Source: Lachnospiraceae bacterium UBA1778 (GTDB lineage Bacteria; Bacillota; Clostridia; Lachnospirales; Lachnospiraceae). From it: 13,644 nt of DNA. A model generated the notes under the pieces. The model was not told where the DNA came from. It did no database searches and saw only the letters and a program-made list of their open reading frames with translations. Position 1 is the first letter of the stretch. Every line of letters starts with the position of its first letter. This document shows, piece by piece, positions 1-4,856 of this stretch. The stretch is from assembly GCA_002315255.1 (NCBI GenBank), contig DCGM01000035.1, positions 242 to 13,885 of the forward strand. The letters run 5' to 3'. The translations under genes and the position numbers were made by a program.

Positions 1-56
1 TAAACGACAGCATTGTGCCGGAGAAGTACCGGGAGTGCCCGGAGTTTAATTTTTGA
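1..56 (+). CDS. C-terminal tail of an upstream gene (partial)
   Basis: The frame that enters at base 3 is open and encodes 17 residues (NDSIVPEKYRECPEFNF) before TGA at 54-56, directly followed by a second in-frame TGA. Residue use is protein-like, and the next gene on the same strand starts 72 bases later with its own ribosome binding site. The start lies outside the window, so no family can be named, and 17 codons could be open by chance. It may share a transcript with the next gene, since no terminator hairpin is visible between them. Confidence 0.4.
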   Translation, partial: NDSIVPEKYRECPEFNF

Positions 57-117
57 TGAGAAGATAGAGTTTTTACTCGAAGATGTCGGGTTTTTAACGC
101 GGACCATTGTATTCGAT

Positions 118-123
118 AGGAGG
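118..123 (+). promoter_or_regulatory. Ribosome binding site deciding the start of the next gene
   Basis: AGGAGG lies 5 bases before ATG 129 and only 2 bases before the in-frame GTG at 126. The spacing favours ATG 129 as the real start. Confidence 0.75.
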
Positions 124-128
124 GCGTG

Positions 129-1175
129 ATGTTTCTTTCAAAGAAAACGCGGATTGTGATCGCGATTCTGTCTATTATAGTGATTATCCTGACATTTCCG
201 ACGAGCATCGGAATCCTCGGGTTTGTGTTTCACTGGATTGAACTTGCGGACACCGGCGTATCGCAGTTTACGCAGGAGGAAGCAGTTTTCTGTGGAGTGA
301 TGGGCGGCGGCCACCTGATTCTGATTATCGTCCTCATTTTTATCGCGGAATATCTGAAGAGGGGCTATCAGCTTAAATATCTGTTTTTAGGCGCAGCTTT
401 TCATCGTCAGGCGGATCCTCGCCTGAAAGATTTGAAGCCGGTTCACCGGAAATCGCTTTTAAAGCGGATGAAGTGCATTTACCGGAAGACCGGCCGTGTT
501 TACGCACAGGTGGCGCCGGCGGTTCAGGAAGACCGCTATCTCAATGGAATTTCAGACTGCGATTTCGCGGCCGCGTCCGACTCGGAACGCTTTGGCTATC
601 TGCTCTATGAGCTTTCCAATGCCTGCGCGAGCGGCGCGGGGTATGAGGGATTCTATCGGATGGTTTTTCTGTATCACCCGGAAATCACGACGGAGGAGGT
701 GCTTCGCGTTTTCGAAACCGGCTCGTATCTCGGCGTGTCTCTGCCGCTTTCGGACGGGCTTTTAGCTTCGCTTCGCGCGGCCTCTCTGAAGTTTGAAGAG
801 CTTTTACTGACGGAGGACGGATCAGGAGAATATCTTCGGATTACAGGGGAGTTTGAAGATTCGTTTAAAGCGGATCTATACTTGTTCGAGGAGGAATTGG
901 TCCGGCTCCGGAACGTGATCGTCGCGATGGAGAAGCTGGATGCCTTCCAGAGGGGCAACGATGTGAAGACGGACAACGGGAATCCGACCGTGGTTTACGC
1001 GAAGGATCGGCATCATCGCGCGGTCATCACGGAGGACCCGGAAACGCATGCTTTCCGTGTGTACCGCTATACCTTTTTAGTGGATTATTGGCAGCTTAGC
1101 GGAGAACTCTCGTTTTACGACACGAAGGAAAGGGCAGTGAAGGACGTGACGGAGGAGTTTGAGAAAAAGTATTGA
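129..1175 (+). CDS. Two-helix membrane protein with large cytoplasmic domain, unknown function
   Basis: A 348-residue protein whose family I do not recognise. The N-terminus has KKTR and then a hydrophobic helix at about residues 8-36; a second helix follows at about 54-78, then a positively charged stretch. The positive-inside rule puts the N-terminus and the last 270 residues in the cytoplasm, with a short outside loop (37-53). The soluble part has an alpha-helical middle (about 150-275, including YELSNACASGAGYEGFYRM) and a beta-rich end (about 287-332) with many aromatic residues. The middle faintly recalls DUF4375/DMP19-type domains (a G-F-Y element, then a helix ending ETGSYLGV), but this is a guess. 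ATG 129 is chosen over GTG 126 because of AGGAGG spacing. There is no clear terminator after it; two inverted repeats precede the tRNA promoter. Confidence 0.85.
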   Translation: MFLSKKTRIVIAILSIIVIILTFPTSIGILGFVFHWIELADTGVSQFTQEEAVFCGVMGGGHLILIIVLIFIAEYLKRGYQLKYLFLGAAFHRQADPRLKDLKPVHRKSLLKRMKCIYRKTGRVYAQVAPAVQEDRYLNGISDCDFAAASDSERFGYLLYELSNACASGAGYEGFYRMVFLYHPEITTEEVLRVFETGSYLGVSLPLSDGLLASLRAASLKFEELLLTEDGSGEYLRITGEFEDSFKADLYLFEEELVRLRNVIVAMEKLDAFQRGNDVKTDNGNPTVVYAKDRHHRAVITEDPETHAFRVYRYTFLVDYWQLSGELSFYDTKERAVKDVTEEFEKKY

Positions 1176-1188
1176 AAAATAGGGGGTA

Positions 1189-1202
1189 ATGTTTTAAAAC
1201 AT
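1189..1202. repeat. 14-bp perfect palindrome ATGTTTTAAAACAT
   Basis: A perfect self-complementary sequence 13 bases after the stop codon of the membrane protein gene. It has no hairpin loop and no T-tract of its own, so it looks more like a protein-binding dyad than a terminator. Its role is unknown. Confidence 0.4.
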
Positions 1203-1208
1203 GTTTAA

Positions 1209-1225
1209 TTATTCCAAAGGAATAA
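1209..1225. repeat. Inverted repeat TTATTCC-AAA-GGAATAA
   Basis: A 7-bp perfect inverted repeat with a 3-base centre, ending 18 bases before the -35 box of the tRNA-Ala promoter. The position would suit an upstream operator or activator site, or a weak hairpin ending the preceding transcript. No T-run follows, so a terminator role is doubtful. Confidence 0.4.
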
Positions 1226-1243
1226 CAATCTGACATCTGCTTC

Positions 1244-1273
1244 TTGACTCGCGTTCTTTGATTATGTTATTAT
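1244..1273 (+). promoter_or_regulatory. Promoter of tRNA-Ala
   Basis: TTGACT (1244-1249) and TATTAT (1268-1273), with an 18-base spacer, resemble the vegetative sigma consensus. Transcription would begin at about 1280, just before the mature tRNA 5' end at 1286, the short leader expected of a tRNA unit. Confidence 0.75.
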
Positions 1274-1285
1274 ACCCCTATCCAA

Positions 1286-1358
1286 GGGGTATTAGCTCAG
1301 CTGGGAGAGTGCTTGACTGGCAGTCAAGAGGTCACGGGTTCGAGCCCCGTATGCTCCA
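1286..1358 (+). tRNA. tRNA-Ala (anticodon GGC)
   Basis: A complete 73-base cloverleaf. Acceptor GGGGTAT pairs with ATGCTCC (1351-1357), including the G3-U70 wobble that is the main alanine identity element, and A1358 is the discriminator. The D-stem is GCTC/GAGT, the anticodon stem CTTGA/TCAAG holds the loop CTGGCAG (anticodon 1319-1321), and the T-stem ACGGG/CCCGT holds the canonical loop TTCGAGC. The 3' CCA is not encoded. It reads alanine codons GCC/GCU. It stands alone between its own promoter and a downstream hairpin. Confidence 0.96.
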
Positions 1359-1361
1359 GAA

Positions 1362-1404
1362 AATCCCCACTTTTGCCGTAGGGCAGAGGTGTGGATTCTG
1401 TTTT
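1362..1404 (+). terminator. Hairpin after tRNA-Ala, probable terminator
   Basis: A long stem, AATCCCCAC then TTTTGCC (1362-1377), pairs with GGCAGAG then GTGTGGATT (1382-1397) around the loop GTAG. It is 16 positions with one mismatch and two G-U pairs. The tail CTGTTTT is short and interrupted, so read-through into the transporter gene is possible. Confidence 0.55.
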
Positions 1405-1420
1405 GGCCGGTGCCGTTTAA

Positions 1421-1458
1421 TGGGCCGGTGCCGCTTCCTGTGGCCTGCCCATTTTTTT
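1421..1458 (+). terminator. Second hairpin with T7 tract upstream of the transporter
   Basis: TGGGC (1421-1425) pairs with GCCCA (1447-1451), extended by GG/CC after one mismatch, and seven T residues follow (1452-1458). The loop is long, so efficiency is uncertain. An 11-bp direct repeat, GGCCGGTGCCG, lies at 1405-1415 and 1423-1433 with the second copy in the 5' arm. GGTGCC there could instead pair with GGCACC at 1461-1466, giving a competing fold just before the transporter start. Confidence 0.5.
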
Positions 1459-1501
1459 CAGGCACCCCCATTTTTTAGAAACTAACAAAAGGACCCTCAT
1501 C

Positions 1502-2782
1502 ATGAAATTATCAAAAAACCGTAATTTTATCCTCACCGCGCTCGGAAAGTTTGTGAGCGATTTCGGAAATATAGTCTATAACTTTGCGCAGAGCTTTTAT
1601 ATCCTGCAGTTTTCGGATAACAATGCGCTTCTCCAGGGCGTTTTTCTCGCGGTCTGCGGCATCGTGTTCGGCGTGACGACGCTTTTAGGCGGCGTCCTTT
1701 CGGACCGCTATAACCGCGCGAAGATTATGTATATCTGTGACTTCGCGAAGGGCGGGCTTTTCCTTCTGTTCGCTGTGGCAGCGGCATTGATCCCGGAGAA
1801 AAGCGCACTTTTAGTGCTTGTTTTTGTGGTAGGTGTCATCACCAATGCGATCGCGGGCATTTTCTCCCCGGCCGGCACGAGCCTCCTTCCGATGATCGTC
1901 GAGAAAGAGCAGCTTCAGCAGGCGAATTCGTATTTCTCGCTCATGACCAGCAGCGAGAGCATCGTTGGCGCGGTCGTGGCGGCTATTCTGTTCCAGATTC
2001 TGTCGCTCCCGCTGATGGCGCTCGGAACCGGCGTTGTCTATATCATGAGCGGCATTTCGGAAGTGTTTATACGCTATGATTATGTGAAAAAGGAAGAGAA
2101 ACTCTCGTTTAACGGCGTTTTCTCTGATATCGGCTCAGGCTGTTCCTACATATTACGGATGAAGCCGCTGCTCGCGCTGATTGTGGCTGTTCTTTTCGTG
2201 AATTTCTTCCTGTCACCGGTTTTTGCAAACTTTTTGCCGTTTTTCGTGGAGACGGAGATGGCTTCCCATCCGTATTTTTTGAAGGAACTGGTCTCGCCGG
2301 AATCGTTCACCAGCATCGTCGGCATCCTCGAGGGCATTGGCATGATCGTGATGAGCATCATCATGAGCCGCTATTCGTTTGAGGAAAGAAATGCGCATAA
2401 GAGACTTCGGGTTTCGCTGGTCGGCCTGTCTATGGTCCTTCTCGCCATGGCGTTTGGCTATCATTTCTGTGTCCGCTCCGGCGCTTCGCTGAACTTATTC
2501 CTGCTCATTCTTATCGTGCAGTCGCCGATTGTCGGCATCTTGATCGCCAATACGAATATCCCGACGGCTACCGCAGTGGAAGTGATTACCGATCCGAATA
2601 TGCTCGGAAAGGTATCGGCCTGCCTCGATGTCGGCGCGCAGGCTCTCGTGCCGCTTAGCAGCTTCCTCGCAGGAATCGTTCTCAATGCTTTCCCGGCCGG
2701 GACGCTTCTTTTCATCTGCGCGGGCGGGTTTATCCTCGCGAGCCTCTATGCTTCGTTTAATAAGAACTTAGAAGGAATCTAA
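1502..2782 (+). CDS. MFS transporter (12-helix efflux type)
   Basis: A 426-residue integral membrane protein of the major facilitator superfamily, a proton-coupled carrier of the cytoplasmic membrane. The family signature between helices 2 and 3 is clear: GGVLSDRYNRAKIM (residues 63-76, motif A pattern GxLsDRxxR). FSPAGTSLLPMIV (121-133) and LGKVSACLDVGAQALVPLSSFLAGIV (starting near 368) match the exporter subgroup that includes EntS- and macrolide-efflux-like proteins. About twelve hydrophobic segments are present and the length is typical. The start ATG has AAAAGGA at an 8-base spacing. It stands alone, with a strong terminator after it and the tRNA-Ala hairpins before it; I see no separate promoter, so read-through from the tRNA unit may contribute. 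The substrate cannot be read from the sequence; export of a drug or siderophore is only a family-based possibility. Confidence 0.93.
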   Translation: MKLSKNRNFILTALGKFVSDFGNIVYNFAQSFYILQFSDNNALLQGVFLAVCGIVFGVTTLLGGVLSDRYNRAKIMYICDFAKGGLFLLFAVAAALIPEKSALLVLVFVVGVITNAIAGIFSPAGTSLLPMIVEKEQLQQANSYFSLMTSSESIVGAVVAAILFQILSLPLMALGTGVVYIMSGISEVFIRYDYVKKEEKLSFNGVFSDIGSGCSYILRMKPLLALIVAVLFVNFFLSPVFANFLPFFVETEMASHPYFLKELVSPESFTSIVGILEGIGMIVMSIIMSRYSFEERNAHKRLRVSLVGLSMVLLAMAFGYHFCVRSGASLNLFLLILIVQSPIVGILIANTNIPTATAVEVITDPNMLGKVSACLDVGAQALVPLSSFLAGIVLNAFPAGTLLFICAGGFILASLYASFNKNLEGI

Positions 2783-2842
2783 ACACGCTCATTCTGACAT
2801 AAAGCGTGACTGAAAACAGCTGCTAATAATGAATATCCCTAC

Positions 2843-2872
2843 AAAAAAGCAAACTTCCGGTTTGCTTTTTTT
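2843..2872. terminator. Strong intrinsic terminator after the MFS gene
   Basis: A6 plus GCAAAC (2843-2854) pairs perfectly with GTTTGC plus T6 (2860-2871) around the loop TTCCG, and the T-run is seven long. The A-run on the other side means it could also work on the minus strand. Confidence 0.9.
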
Positions 2873-3112
2873 ATGCCGGTTTTTCCGTGAGAGGGTCTAA
2901 ACAGAATAGCGCTTTTTTAGTTTTACAACGATAGTGATGTTTTTCAGAAAATGCCGAACGCGGAAGCCCCGACTTATGAAACAAGATGTTCGGTAACAAC
3001 GGCACCGGAAAACAGAAAGGTGACAAAGAAAGTTAATATAGTTAAATAATTGAAAGAACAGTCCTGTTTTTTGACGGATTTCCGATTATATCATAATTAT
3101 TTTTGTATTATA

Positions 3113-3141
3113 TTGACTTTTTATTTATAAACTGATAGCAT
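3113..3141 (+). promoter_or_regulatory. Possible promoter inside the intergenic region
   Basis: TTGACT and TAGCAT are separated by exactly 17 bases; the -35 box is five of six and the -10 box four of six of consensus. In such A+T-rich DNA chance matches are common. If real, it would drive a small RNA or a 290-base leader for the oxidoreductase gene. Confidence 0.3.
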
Positions 3142-3298
3142 TGATTCAAATGCGGTCTTTTCGTTTGCTTCTCGGCTATCGGAATTACCGTTTGGACTCA
3201 AGGGTTTATAAGATGCAGATACCGCTTAGAAATTAATTTTCTTTCTGCTGAAGAATAAAGCCAAGAGTTTTCTCTTTTTTCATCACATTTTTGTAGGG

Positions 3299-3327
3299 CA
3301 AGGGGACGGTCTCGCACCGTCCTCTTG
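3299..3327. repeat. Stable 12-bp hairpin, GGACGGT...ACCGTCC
   Basis: CAAGGGGACGGT pairs with ACCGTCCTCTTG over 12 positions with one G-U pair and a 5-base loop CTCGC. The bases after it (TTCTGTATT) are not a proper T-tract, so it is a poor terminator. The preceding TTTTTGTAGGGC and the perfect G+C-rich stem recall short dispersed hairpin elements found in many Clostridia genomes. That comparison is from memory and unverified. Confidence 0.5.
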
Positions 3328-3350
3328 TTCTGTATTGATAGCGATATTCC

Positions 3351-3379
3351 TTGAAGAAATAACGATGGGGGAATATAAT
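3351..3379 (+). promoter_or_regulatory. Promoter of the oxidoreductase gene
   Basis: TTGAAG (3351-3356), a 17-base spacer, and a perfect TATAAT (3374-3379). Transcription would start at about 3386 and give a leader of about 54 bases. The last five bases of the -10 box belong to the first unit of the 21-bp tandem repeat. Confidence 0.75.
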
Positions 3380-3416
3380 TGATAAAAAAGAGATCATAAT
3401 TGATAAAAAAGAGATC
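3375..3416. repeat. Perfect 21-bp tandem duplication overlapping the -10 box
   Basis: Two identical, abutting 21-bp units (3375-3395 and 3396-3416), each starting ATAATTGATA and ending AAAGAGATC. The first overlaps TATAAT of the promoter; the second recreates CATAAT 21 bases downstream. The duplication places an extra 21 bases between the promoter and the ribosome binding site at 3426-3433. Confidence 0.95.
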
Positions 3417-3439
3417 AGCTGAGTTAAGGGGGACAGAAG

Positions 3440-4525
3440 ATGAAGCTTGCGATAATCGGAACCGGAAGAATCGTAAAAGAAGCGCTGTACGCGATGACGC
3501 CGCTTTATCAGGCGGGGCCGATCACGCTTTCAGCAATCTTCGCGCACCCGCATGGAAGGATAGAAGGCGATCGTAAAGCAGCGGAAGGAACGCCCGAAGA
3601 AACTGCTGGAGTAGCGGACGGAAAAGCAACCGGAGTAGCGGCCGAAGAAGCCGCCCGGAAAGCGGAGCCCTTCATGAAAGCGTATAGGATTCCGAAGGTC
3701 TATACAGACTATGAAAAGCTTCTTTCTGAAACGGATGCTGACACGGTTTATATCGCGCTCGCAAACGGCGTTCACTATGAATATGCGAAAACGGCGCTCA
3801 TAGCCGGGAAAAATGTTATTTTAGAAAAGCCCTTTACCGGGCGGATGGCGGAAGCGGAAGAACTTTTTTCGATGGCAGAAGAGAAGGGGCTTTTTATTCT
3901 GGAGGCTGCGACGGTTCTCCATTCGGACGTCCTTCAGAAGATGCAGGAAATCCTTCCTTCTCTCGGAAAAGTACAATCGGTTTCCGCAAATTATGAGCAA
4001 TACTCCAGCGCCTATCCTGCGTACCTTTCCGGTGAAGTTAAACCGGTCTTTGATCCTGATAATTTCGGCGGCGCGCTCTACGATATCGGCGTCTATAACC
4101 TTTATTATATTCTGGCACTCTTCGGAGCACCGAAAAAGGCCGTTTACAGCCCGAACCGCGGCTGGAACGGGATTGACACGAGCGGAACGCTGACGCTCGA
4201 ATACAGCGGTTTTTCGGCGTTTTCGAAGGCGGCAAAGGATTCCGACGGCGAAAGCTTTATTTCAATCGACTGCGAAAAAGGGCGCTTATACTTAAAAGGA
4301 AAGCCAAACATCGCGCTCGAACTTTTAATTACACGGAAAACGGAGATATCGTCGGGAGTCGGAGAGGAAACTGAAGTTTTTTACGCCCCAGAGCCCTTCC
4401 ACCGGCTGACGCCGGAGTTTGCGGATTTCGCGAAAATCATCGATACGGGCGACGCAGAAGCCTACCGCCGATTTAAGGCACTTACGTTAAAAGTGATGGC
4501 TGTCCTCGAAGCCGCAAAGCATTAA
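3440..4525 (+). CDS. Gfo/Idh/MocA-family NAD(P)-dependent oxidoreductase
   Basis: A 361-residue cytoplasmic dehydrogenase. The N-terminal Rossmann fold begins MKLAIIGTGRI (GxGxI). EKP at 129-131 is the family motif whose lysine takes part in catalysis and nucleotide binding. The C-terminal alpha/beta domain carries GGALYDIGVYN (210-220), the GGxxxDxGxH pattern with Tyr219 in place of His, as in dihydrodiol-dehydrogenase and sugar dehydrogenase-like branches. The likely reaction is oxidation or reduction of a sugar, inositol or sugar-derived alcohol; the substrate is not readable. Residues about 42-74 are an Ala/Gly/Glu-rich insertion between strand beta-2 and the following helix, with an 8-residue imperfect repeat (GVADGKAT, GVAAEEAA); relatives have a short loop here. 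The start has AAGGGGGA 6 bases before ATG. It has its own promoter and terminator, so it is probably monocistronic. Confidence 0.92.
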   Translation: MKLAIIGTGRIVKEALYAMTPLYQAGPITLSAIFAHPHGRIEGDRKAAEGTPEETAGVADGKATGVAAEEAARKAEPFMKAYRIPKVYTDYEKLLSETDADTVYIALANGVHYEYAKTALIAGKNVILEKPFTGRMAEAEELFSMAEEKGLFILEAATVLHSDVLQKMQEILPSLGKVQSVSANYEQYSSAYPAYLSGEVKPVFDPDNFGGALYDIGVYNLYYILALFGAPKKAVYSPNRGWNGIDTSGTLTLEYSGFSAFSKAAKDSDGESFISIDCEKGRLYLKGKPNIALELLITRKTEISSGVGEETEVFYAPEPFHRLTPEFADFAKIIDTGDAEAYRRFKALTLKVMAVLEAAKH

Positions 4526-4530
4526 AGAAT

Positions 4531-4572
4531 AAAACTCTCTTTATCGGACGGACCGGTAAGGAGAGTTTTTTT
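4531..4572 (+). terminator. Intrinsic terminator of the oxidoreductase gene
   Basis: The 5' arm AAAACTCTCTTTATCGG (4531-4547) pairs along its whole length with CCGGTAAGGAGAGTTTT (4553-4569), with two G-U pairs and a loop ACGGA, and ends in seven T residues (4566-4572). It starts 5 bases after the stop codon. Confidence 0.9.
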
Positions 4573-4598
4573 ACGCAACCGCTAAGGAGAGTTTTTTT
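4557..4598 (+). repeat. Duplicated 3' half of the terminator
   Basis: TAAGGAGAGTTTTTTT occurs identically at 4557-4572 and 4583-4598, 26 bases apart, with similar flanks (ACCGG and AACCGC before it). The second copy is a terminator 3' arm plus T-run without its own 5' arm. It could pair with the same AAAACTCTC at 4531, giving an alternative or back-up termination point. Confidence 0.85.
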
Positions 4599-4612
4599 CA
4601 CGGAACCGGAGG

Positions 4613-4648
4613 AAAAAGCCAGAATTCACAGTCTCTTCACGGCTTTTT
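4613..4648. terminator. Hairpin AAAAAGCC...GGCTTTTT, possible terminator
   Basis: An 8-bp perfect stem with flanking A-run and T-run and a 20-base loop in which GAA and TTC may pair. It could catch read-through from the gene before it on the + strand, or work on the minus strand. The long loop makes it uncertain. Confidence 0.4.
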
Positions 4649-4840
4649 GTCCGATTTGTTTGTGAGTATTGAATAAAATGTGAAAAGCGTTGAAGAATCT
4701 GTGAAGTCTATTGAAAAGCCTTATTTTATATGACACACTCTGTTCAGCATTGACGGATGCAGGCAGAAACGGCCTTATTTTTCCTTTTTTGAGGCCTGAA
4801 AGCATGCAGAAGTCAGTCTACCGCCTTAGATTAAATGCTG

Positions 4841-4847
4841 AAAGGAA
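4841..4847 (+). promoter_or_regulatory. Ribosome binding site favouring a GTG start
   Basis: AAAGGAA ends immediately before ATG 4848, too close for normal initiation, but its AGGA core is 10 bases before the in-frame GTG at 4857. From GTG the protein begins MKKRLLAIML, a textbook signal-peptide start. Confidence 0.6.
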
Positions 4848-4856
4848 ATGAATATT

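Larger units (their letters stand above)
2873..3350. other. A+T-rich intergenic region without a supported gene
   Basis: No reading frame of useful length with a ribosome binding site is seen on either strand. The stretch 3040-3140 is strongly A+T-rich and holds promoter-like pairs: TTGACG (3071) with TAATTA (3094), and TTGACT (3113) with TAGCAT (3136), both at 17-base spacing. Downstream lie a small hairpin AAGAG-TTTT-CTCTT followed by T residues (3263-3280) and a larger hairpin (3299-3327). A short non-coding transcript from about 3148 to 3280 or 3335 would be consistent with this, but I recognise no RNA family. Confidence 0.5.
4526..4856. other. Intergenic region and leader of the surface-protein gene
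   Basis: After the two terminator-like hairpins there are about 200 bases with no gene. No good promoter was found. The least bad candidates are TAAAAT at 4674-4679, with no matching -35, and TTGACG at 4750-4755, with TTATTT 19 bases on. Repeated short motifs (TGAAAAGC, TTGAAG, GTGAAG, TTGAAAAGCC) crowd 4681-4720. Near the start codon GGCCT (4771-4775) can pair with AGGCC (4792-4796), while CAGGC (4760-4764) can pair with the overlapping GCCTG (4794-4798), so two mutually exclusive leader folds are possible. Confidence 0.4.

Noticed and set aside
1258..1485. 75-codon open frame on the + strand
   Set aside because: It runs straight through the tRNA-Ala gene and both following hairpins and has no ribosome binding site.
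2951..3049. 32-codon open frame beginning ATGCCGAACG
   Set aside because: It has no ribosome binding site, a poor residue mix and a start in A+T-rich intergenic DNA; chance is the simpler explanation.
3299..3335. Hairpin at 3299-3327 as an intrinsic terminator
   Set aside because: The following TTCTGTATT is not a continuous T-tract, and there is no gene just upstream that needs one.
4848..4850. ATG 4848 as start of the surface protein
   Set aside because: The ribosome binding site is immediately adjacent, leaving no usable spacing; GTG 4857 fits better, though 4848 cannot be excluded.
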